From: Gemmatimonadota bacterium
GTDB lineage: Bacteria > Latescibacterota > UBA2968 > UBA8231
Direction of reading: 5' to 3'
Assembly: GCA_009845645.1 (NCBI GenBank)
Contig: VXZF01000307.1
Coordinates: 1 to 9,522, forward strand
DNA length: 9,522 nucleotides
Shown: positions 1 through 4,946 of the stretch, one piece after another
Position numbering within the stretch: the first letter of the stretch is position 1
How the letters are laid out: each line of letters begins with the position of its first letter
Position numbers and translations under genes: made by a program
Notes under the pieces: model-generated
The model's database searches: none
The model's input: the letters and a program-made list of their open reading frames with translations, nothing else
What the model was told of the DNA's origin: nothing

Positions 1-377
1 CCGTCAGGGTCGAAGAAGAAAGTCGCGTAGTATCCCTCGCCGTACTCTGGACAGTCGATAGGTGGGTCTTCGACATCTACGTGCTCTAGGGTCTTGATCA
101 CTTCTTCGTAGATTCTTTCAACCTCTGCCCGTGAGTCCACAGAAAAAGCGAGATGGTGCAGTCCCGGCTTTCCCCGTTCGTGGCGGCCTGCGTCCATAGT
201 GCGACCAATCAGCAGGATCATCCCGTCCTTTTCGAATCGCAATCTGTCGATCGCGCCCTGCTCTGTCAGTCGCGGAGACAACGCTCGGAAACCAAGCGCT
301 GCTAGCAAGGGGGAGTAAAATCTCGTCGCAGTATCTAAATCGGAGACTGATAAGCGGATGTGATGGATGGCTGTCAT
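1..377 (-). CDS. VOC/glyoxalase-fold family protein, partial (C-terminus off the left edge)
   Basis: The minus strand reads 125 complete codons from an ATG at 377-375 to the window edge with no stop. The N-terminus MTAIHHIRLSVSDLDTATRF and the later segments GLHHLAFSVDS (about residues 72-82) and YYATFFFDPDG (about 116-126) are the beta-strand signatures of the vicinal oxygen chelate fold: a strand starting with His, the phrase 'DL..A..FY', a second His-bearing strand, and a final strand ending in 'DPDG'. Candidate metal ligands are H5/H6 and H74/H75; the last acidic ligand normally follows the DPDG turn and is cut off. Family members include glyoxalases, extradiol dioxygenases and fosfomycin-type resistance enzymes. 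The sequence shows no substrate, so only the fold is called. The start is backed by a GAGGA Shine-Dalgarno at 382-386 (minus). The gene is divergent from the hicAB remnant. Confidence 0.85.
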   Translation of the reverse strand, partial: MTAIHHIRLSVSDLDTATRFYSPLLAALGFRALSPRLTEQGAIDRLRFEKDGMILLIGRTMDAGRHERGKPGLHHLAFSVDSRAEVERIYEEVIKTLEHVDVEDPPIDCPEYGEGYYATFFFDPD

Positions 378-416
378 TTATTCCTCAGCGTTTGGATGTA
401 TGCCTGTTTTCTACAG

Positions 417-447
417 AATATACGGTTTTAATGCAAATTCCGGTCAA
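417..447 (-). promoter_or_regulatory. Possible sigma70-type promoter for the VOC gene
   Basis: On the minus strand TTGACC (447-442) is followed after 19 bp by TATATT (422-417), which would give a leader of about 30-35 nt before the ATG at 377. The 19-bp spacer is longer than ideal, so this is a moderate to weak prediction. The -35 hexamer overlaps the palindrome at 445-460. Confidence 0.3.
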
Positions 448-460
448 GCAGCCTTGCTTG
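445..460. repeat. Short perfect inverted repeat, possible HicB operator
   Basis: The plus strand reads CAAGCA GCCT TGCTTG: 6-bp arms that are perfect reverse complements around a 4-bp centre. It lies upstream of the surviving hicA 3' end and overlaps the -35-like box of the divergent VOC promoter. HicB antitoxins with a ribbon-helix-helix domain bind palindromic operators near their own promoter, so an operator role is possible. A 6-bp palindrome can also arise by chance. The repeat itself is seen directly; the function is inferred. Confidence 0.3.
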
Positions 461-565
461 CTAAGAGTAGTATCGTACATTCGCAGCCAGATATGGGCAA
501 AGGAGCGTTGAAGTCTATGCGGCGCTTTTTGGAGCGAGTCGGCGTAAAGCTGGAGGCAGGAGATC

Positions 566-886
566 ATGTTGAATCATAAAGGTTACACGGGCCACGTCGA
601 GTTCGACGACGAGGCAGGTATTTTTCACGGTGAGGTACTCGATCTCAACGATGTCGTCACGTTTCAAGGGCGGACGGTTGAGGAGCTAGAACGAGCCTTC
701 CGAGAATCGGTAGAAGATTACTTGGCCTTCTGCCAAGAGCGCGGCGAAGCACCAGACAAACCCTTTTCTGGCCGCCTAATGCTCCGTTTGCCGCCGCCGT
801 TGCACCGCGATATTTACGTGCGGGCGAAGCGAGAAGGCAAGAGTCTGAATCAATGGATTGCAGACCAATTGACAGTGGCTAGATAG
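566..886 (+). CDS. hicB: HicB family antitoxin (type II toxin-antitoxin)
   Basis: This 106-residue protein has the standard two-part HicB layout. Residues 6-60 (GYTGHVEFDDEAGIFHGEVL followed by 'TFQGRTVEELERAFRESVEDYLAFC') form the degenerate RNase H-like HicB fold that normally wraps the HicA toxin. Residues 67-104 (FSGRLMLRLPPPLHRDIYVR, then 'AKREGKSLNQWIADQL') form an Arc-type ribbon-helix-helix DNA-binding domain for autorepression. Length and both domains look intact. The ATG at 566 has GGAGG at 552-556 (9-nt spacer) and GGAG at 559-562 (3-nt spacer); the first is better placed. The gene overlaps the hicA remnant by 14 bp, typical of translational coupling, but the toxin is truncated, so HicB may be an orphan antitoxin or regulator. 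The next gene starts 8 bp after its stop. Confidence 0.9.
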   Translation: MLNHKGYTGHVEFDDEAGIFHGEVLDLNDVVTFQGRTVEELERAFRESVEDYLAFCQERGEAPDKPFSGRLMLRLPPPLHRDIYVRAKREGKSLNQWIADQLTVAR

Positions 887-894
887 AAGCCGCG

Positions 895-3858
895 ATGGGA
901 ATGGGCCGGATGATAGGCATTGGGCTTGTAAGCCTGATGTTGGGAGTAGGGTGCGGGCCGGAAGCAGAGACCGAAACGGCGACGCCCGAGGTGCAGTTCG
1001 TCGATGTAACCGAGGCTGTTGGCCTCGACTTTCGCCAAGTCTCCGGTGGCTCAGAGCAGCGCTATATCCTCGAATCGATGTCGTCGGGTGCCGCCTTTTT
1101 CGACTACGATGGCGATGGGTATCTCGATCTGTTTTTGGTCAATAGCACGCGAGTGGAGGCCGATTCCTCGCACTACACCAATAGGCTCTACCGCAACAGC
1201 GAAGGGACCAATGGGCGCGTCTTCGAGGATAAGACCGACGAGGCTGGTCTGCGGCGGACGGGTTGGGGTATGGGGTGCGCGGTCGGAGACTACGACAACG
1301 ATGGCGATCTGGACTTGTACGTCACCTATTGGGGTCCCAATGTGCTCTATCGCAACGACGGGGGACGATTTGCCGAGGTCGAGCTGGGCGTAGAAGACGA
1401 TGGCTGGGGAACTAGCGCGGCATTTGGAGACGTGGATGCCGACGGATTCTTAGATCTCTACGTGGCCAATTATTTGGTTTTCGACCTGGAAAACCCGCCC
1501 GGCGGCGGCCAACTCTGTAGTGGCTTCAAGGGACTGGACGTCTATTGCGGTCCGCACGGCATGGTGCCCCAAGCCAACGTGATCTACCGCAACGAGGGTG
1601 GGGCTGTCTTTGTGGATGTGAGTCGGACAACGGGGATTGACGCAGGCAAGCAGGCGTCTTTAGGGGTGGTCTTTTTAGATGGCGACGACGACGGCGACCA
1701 GGATCTTTACGTGGCCAACGACGGCTATCCCAACTTGCTCTATCGCAACGACGGGCATTGGCAATTAACGGAAGTGGCAGCCTTTGCCGGGGCGGCCTAC
1801 AGCGAGGACGGGCGGGCGCAGGCCGGCATGGGTGTAGCGGCTGGCGACTACGACAACGACGGCGATCTGGATCTGTACATGACCCACTTTTCGGACGACG
1901 TCAACACGCTGTACCAGAATCAAGGGGACGGTCAATTCGTCGATTTTACGGCAGCAGCGGGGCTAGGTGGTGAGGTGCGCCCCTACTTGGGCTGGAGCAC
2001 AGGCTTTTTCGACTACGACAACGATGGCTGGCTGGACCTGTTCGCGGTCAACGGGCACATCTACCCCCAGGTCGCCCAGCATCCTTCGGGACTGCGCTAC
2101 GCCCAGCGCAACCTGCTCTATCAGAATGCAGGTGAGACGTTTGTCGAGGTAGGGGCTACGGTTGGGCGGGGCTTTGCCGAGGAAAAGGTCAGTCGCGGCG
2201 GGGCGCTGGGCGACTACGACAATGACGGCGACTTAGACCTGCTGATCGTGAACCTGAACGACGCGCCGACTCTTTTGCACAATCTCGGCGGGAGCCGCAG
2301 CAATTGGCTGGGACTAGAGTTAGTGGGTACTGAAAGCAACCGCGATGCACAGGGGGCGCGGGTTGTACTCTTCGCGGATAATGGACAGCAGATGCGGGAA
2401 GTACAGCGCGGAGTGGGGTACTTATCGCAAAGCGACGGCCGGGTGCTCTTTGGGTTGGGGACAGCCGAGGAAGTGGAGAGAGTAGAAATCCGTTGGTCCA
2501 GTGGTCGGGTGCAGGTATTGGAGCGACCGGAGACTCGGCGTTACTTGGTGGTGCAGGAGGGGGAAGAAGGCATCGTTGCTGGTTATGCCGGGCCAGCGGA
2601 TACCGAAGACTTGGTCGCGCGCAAGCAGCTAGTCGAAATAGACAGTCGGCCGGCGGTCCCTCGCTACGCGGCAGGGGACGACCAGACGGCTACAGACCAC
2701 TATAAAGCGGGAGTTGAACTCTATAGACAGGGGCGCTATCAAGAGGCGATTGACGCCTTGAGAGCGTCCATTCACATGCAGCCGGACAGTCTCAAAACCT
2801 ACTACTCCTTGGGGATTGCGCTCTATTCGGGGTTGGGGCGGGCCAAGGAGGCCGCGGCGGTTTTGGAAGAGGCGGTGGCCCGCGATTCGGCGTGGGCCCA
2901 AGTCTATGCGCTTTTGGGAGCGGTCTATATGGATCTCGATCGCAAAGACAGGGCTATTCAGTTTCTCAAGCGCACCGTGGCCCTGAACCCTGAATGGGAA
3001 AACTACAACCGACTGGGACTGGCCCAACTCCGCAGCGGCAACTTGACGGCGGCGAGCGCGGCGTTCGAGTACGCAGTGCGTCAAGCACCGTGGCATCCGC
3101 ATCCGCACCTAAATTTAGCCCGTATTTATGAGCGACAGGGGAGGGAGCAGGCGGCTGCGCGGCAGCGGCAAATTTTCGCGCAGTTGCGGCCTGTGCAAGA
3201 CCAGGTGCAGCGCCATCTAGAGAACCTAGCCGCCTTCCCAGGCGACATCGAATCTCGTCATCTGCTAGGCGAAGCCTACGTGGCACAGGGGCGCATTGAG
3301 GAGGCCCTTGCCACCTTTCGTCAGGTCATCGCCATCGATTCCAGTTATGCGCCGTCCCATTATGGCTTGGGTGCTGCGCTGCACTACAAGAGCGAATTGC
3401 AAGCTGCGATTGCGGCCTATGAACGGGCCTGCCAACTGCAACCAGATCTGGTGGGCGCTTTTGCCGATCTAGGTCAGGCTTACCACCAACTCCGCGACTA
3501 TGAAGGGGCTATCGCCGCTTATCGTCGGGCGCTGGCGTTGCAGTCGGATCTGCCGGCCGTGCGGACCAAACTAGGCATGGCCTACGCCCAGCAGGGCGAT
3601 TTGCAGCAGGCTATGGAGGCCTTCAAAGCGGTCCTGAACGTCGATTCCACCTTGGTCGAGGCCCGCGATGCGCTGGCACAGGTATATGCTGCACAGGAGC
3701 AGTACGCAGCGGCCATTCGCGAGTGGGAGGCCGTGTTGCGGCTGGACCCGCGCTACCCCCGCGCGGTGAGTCAGTTGCGCTTGGCGCGCGAGAAGCTCGT
3801 AAAAAAGAAAGCCCCCGATTCGCAGACAGCAGCGAAACGAGGGCTTGAAGGTGAATAA
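895..3858 (+). CDS. Exported CRTAC1-type protein: FG-GAP/VCBS propeller, ASPIC/UnbV domain and TPR arrays
   Basis: The 987-residue product begins with a hydrophobic signal (residues 6-19) ending at C20 in LMLGVGC, a lipoprotein-like but non-canonical lipobox because Gly rather than Leu is at -3. Seven FG-GAP Ca-binding loops of the D-x-D-x-D-G-x-x-D type start at residues 70, 132, 179, 262, 318, 373 and 440, enough for a seven-bladed propeller. C208 and C218 flank the KGLDVYCGP segment common in CRTAC1 proteins. An ASPIC/UnbV domain covers about 471-545 (NWLGLELVG, 'GARVV', 'SQSDGRVLFGLG', 'VEIRWSSG'). About nine TPR units follow in two arrays (about 599-755 and 784-953), split by a charged helix, then a Lys-rich tail. 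The likely role is extracytoplasmic binding or assembly; no catalytic residues are evident. The start is uncertain: there is no clear Shine-Dalgarno, and ATGs at 901 and 910 are in frame. It begins 8 bp after hicB, so co-transcription or coupling is possible. The fusion is common in Planctomycetota, Acidobacteriota and Latescibacterota. Confidence 0.9.
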   Translation: MGMGRMIGIGLVSLMLGVGCGPEAETETATPEVQFVDVTEAVGLDFRQVSGGSEQRYILESMSSGAAFFDYDGDGYLDLFLVNSTRVEADSSHYTNRLYRNSEGTNGRVFEDKTDEAGLRRTGWGMGCAVGDYDNDGDLDLYVTYWGPNVLYRNDGGRFAEVELGVEDDGWGTSAAFGDVDADGFLDLYVANYLVFDLENPPGGGQLCSGFKGLDVYCGPHGMVPQANVIYRNEGGAVFVDVSRTTGIDAGKQASLGVVFLDGDDDGDQDLYVANDGYPNLLYRNDGHWQLTEVAAFAGAAYSEDGRAQAGMGVAAGDYDNDGDLDLYMTHFSDDVNTLYQNQGDGQFVDFTAAAGLGGEVRPYLGWSTGFFDYDNDGWLDLFAVNGHIYPQVAQHPSGLRYAQRNLLYQNAGETFVEVGATVGRGFAEEKVSRGGALGDYDNDGDLDLLIVNLNDAPTLLHNLGGSRSNWLGLELVGTESNRDAQGARVVLFADNGQQMREVQRGVGYLSQSDGRVLFGLGTAEEVERVEIRWSSGRVQVLERPETRRYLVVQEGEEGIVAGYAGPADTEDLVARKQLVEIDSRPAVPRYAAGDDQTATDHYKAGVELYRQGRYQEAIDALRASIHMQPDSLKTYYSLGIALYSGLGRAKEAAAVLEEAVARDSAWAQVYALLGAVYMDLDRKDRAIQFLKRTVALNPEWENYNRLGLAQLRSGNLTAASAAFEYAVRQAPWHPHPHLNLARIYERQGREQAAARQRQIFAQLRPVQDQVQRHLENLAAFPGDIESRHLLGEAYVAQGRIEEALATFRQVIAIDSSYAPSHYGLGAALHYKSELQAAIAAYERACQLQPDLVGAFADLGQAYHQLRDYEGAIAAYRRALALQSDLPAVRTKLGMAYAQQGDLQQAMEAFKAVLNVDSTLVEARDALAQVYAAQEQYAAAIREWEAVLRLDPRYPRAVSQLRLAREKLVKKKAPDSQTAAKRGLEGE
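3801..3844 (-). terminator. Intrinsic terminator for the minus-strand CBM9-like gene, inside the TPR gene's 3' coding end
   Basis: Read on the minus strand, GCCCTCGTTTCGCTG (3844-3830), a CTGT loop and CTGCGAATCGGGGGC (3825-3811) form a 15-position stem with 12 Watson-Crick pairs, one G-U pair and two U-U mismatches. It is followed at once by the T-rich tract TTTCTTTTTT (3810-3801). This is the classic stem plus U-tract arrangement and works in this direction only; the plus-strand downstream sequence has no T tract. It sits 32 bp past the stop of the minus-strand gene and within roughly the last 20 codons of the convergent TPR gene, whose Lys-rich C-terminal tail is encoded by the same bases. 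Confidence 0.75.
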
Positions 3859-3875
3859 GAAGCTAGCAGATGGGT

Positions 3876-4763
3876 TTATTGGCCCAAGCTACTCTTGAGC
3901 TGGCCCCAACTGGTTGCTTCGACGCTCGTCGCCGAAAAGTCAATTCCCTCTTCGAGCGGAGCGAGGACAAAGTCGTTCAGCGCGATATTGCTGCTCTCCG
4001 GGGTGGTGCCCCAGAAACCCTGATAGGCGTGGTCGGACTGGGGTGCGTCAATATCGCCGTTGTTGATCGAGATGTGGATGATGTCTTCCTCTTCGAGATC
4101 GTAAATCTCGATATTGTCGGGCGTGGCACCCTCCCGGGGAATCTCGGCAATCGGCGTAATACCTAGTTCGTAGTAATAGGTGCTTTCGCCGAACATATCG
4201 CCATCAAAGGACCAACCATACGACGTAAAGTCACCACCGTCCGACAGCCAAGCTAGGTTGCCGATAGGTTCGAGCGACTGATAGACGCCTTCAATCGGCG
4301 GCACGACCCATTTATAGGCGATCCGGTTTACCGGCTCGTCGGAGAGGTTCTGCTCGTCGGCTGCTAGGTGGGTCGGGTTTACTTCGACCTCCCAGTTGTC
4401 GTCGTCCCAATGGCGGGCCGGATCTTCGCGGTCGGTATTGTGGATATTGTCAAAGACTTGGTTGGCGAAGTAGAGCTTGTTGAAATTTTCGTTCCAACCG
4501 AGGATGTGCAGCGGGTTGAAGTCGCTGAGATCGAGTTCGCCGCGACCCGCCTCGTGGAACTGAGCTGGGTCGTAGAGTTTGTCGCTGCGGATCACATAGG
4601 GCTTATCCGGAACGACATTCCAGTCCGAAAGGTCGCCGTCTATGGTCGGTACAGCGTTATCGGGAAACTGAAAGAGAAAGAATAACTCACCTGGCGGGTT
4701 GTGGGCGCTAGCGAGCCCAGCAGATACTAGCAGGACCATCAGTCCTTTTGCGATTTTTTGCAT
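3876..4763 (-). CDS. Exported CBM9-like carbohydrate-binding domain protein
   Basis: The start at 4763 is preferred because AGGAGGTG (4780-4773) lies 9 nt upstream and the resulting N-terminus, MQKIAKGLMVLLVSAGLASA, is a clean Sec signal peptide with cleavage after ASA (residue 20). A longer in-frame reading from 4913 exists but would bury this signal. The mature 275 residues open with a CBM9/DOMON-like pattern: PTIDGDLSDWNVV (39-51), an aromatic strand KLYFANQVFD (96-105), and 'HWDDDNWEVEVNP' (118-130), matching the IDG.l.DW ... DD..E... sequence of CBM9-like domains that bind sugar ends or heme in relatives. No hydrolase or lyase domain follows, so it is a binding protein at most. The protein is acidic and has no Cys. 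It lies downstream of the 707-aa paralogue on the same strand and could share its transcript and the terminator at 3801-3844. It is convergent with the TPR gene, with a 17-bp gap. Confidence 0.75.
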   Translation of the reverse strand: MQKIAKGLMVLLVSAGLASAHNPPGELFFLFQFPDNAVPTIDGDLSDWNVVPDKPYVIRSDKLYDPAQFHEAGRGELDLSDFNPLHILGWNENFNKLYFANQVFDNIHNTDREDPARHWDDDNWEVEVNPTHLAADEQNLSDEPVNRIAYKWVVPPIEGVYQSLEPIGNLAWLSDGGDFTSYGWSFDGDMFGESTYYYELGITPIAEIPREGATPDNIEIYDLEEEDIIHISINNGDIDAPQSDHAYQGFWGTTPESSNIALNDFVLAPLEEGIDFSATSVEATSWGQLKSSLGQ

Positions 4764-4894
4764 GTTGAGAAACACCTCCTCAGAATATCGGTATATCGGT
4801 CGTGGGACCAAGTTTGAATAGGGGGATGCGTTGCGAAGAAATCGCCTGTCGAAAAACCTCCTTTCAATGACCGGCTTGTGGATAATTTGGTTAT

Positions 4895-4923
4895 ACCCTA
4901 CGACAATCGCCAAAAAATGTCAA
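4895..4923 (-). promoter_or_regulatory. Possible promoter upstream of the CBM9-like gene
   Basis: On the minus strand a perfect -35 hexamer TTGACA (4923-4918) is followed 17 bp later by the poor -10 TAGGGT (4900-4895); a better TATAAC (4895-4890) is 22 bp away, outside the normal range. The 183-bp gap between the 707-aa gene's stop and this start has room for a separate promoter, but the -10 is weak. Confidence 0.3.
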
Positions 4924-4946
4924 ACAGTTATGGTGCATAGAGACCC

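Larger units (their letters stand above)
367..579 (+). pseudogene. hicA: 5'-truncated hicA toxin remnant (open frame keeps only the HicA C-terminus)
   Basis: This frame is open from just after a TGA at 361-363. Only its last third resembles a known family: from about 472, the segment with MGKGALKSMRRFLERVGVKL matches my memory of the C-terminal helix of HicA mRNA-interferase toxins of the 'KGALKSVRRFLE.AGV' type that pair with RHH-bearing HicB proteins. HicA proteins are usually 60-85 residues with a dsRBD-like fold. Here the first 35 or so residues (MAVIYSSAFGCMPVFYRIYG and what follows) do not look like a HicA N-terminus and lack the usual 'W.ei..ll..lGa' and glycine-rich strand segments. 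The ATG at 367 also overlaps the start of the divergent VOC gene, so a full-length hicA would not fit. The 14-bp overlap with hicB (566-579) is normal for hicAB and supports the identity. Most likely a deletion removed the toxin 5' end. A divergent short toxin is the alternative. Confidence 0.6.

Noticed and set aside
385..567. Minus-strand 60-codon frame opposite the hicA remnant
   Set aside because: It has no recognised motif, and the plus-strand frame ends in a recognisable HicA helix overlapping hicB in the usual way.
1286..2250. Recurring DNA block GACTACGACAACGATGGCGA and close variants
   Set aside because: These are the codons of the FG-GAP calcium loops and are explained by the protein repeat; they are not a mobile or regulatory DNA repeat.
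2629..3108. Antisense open frame of 159 codons inside the TPR region
   Set aside because: It lies opposite a well-supported TPR coding region; the translation is Arg-rich and low in recognisable structure, as expected from the complement of GC-rich codons.
3870..4166. Plus-strand open frame of 98 codons after the TPR gene
   Set aside because: It is the complement of the CBM9-like gene, which has a signal peptide, Shine-Dalgarno and family motifs.
4764..4913. Longer start at 4913 for the CBM9-like gene, adding 50 residues
   Set aside because: It would place a clear signal peptide in the interior, and the perfect AGGAGGTG plus ATG at 4763 gives a standard secreted protein. The extra residues are Arg-rich and have no recognisable pattern.
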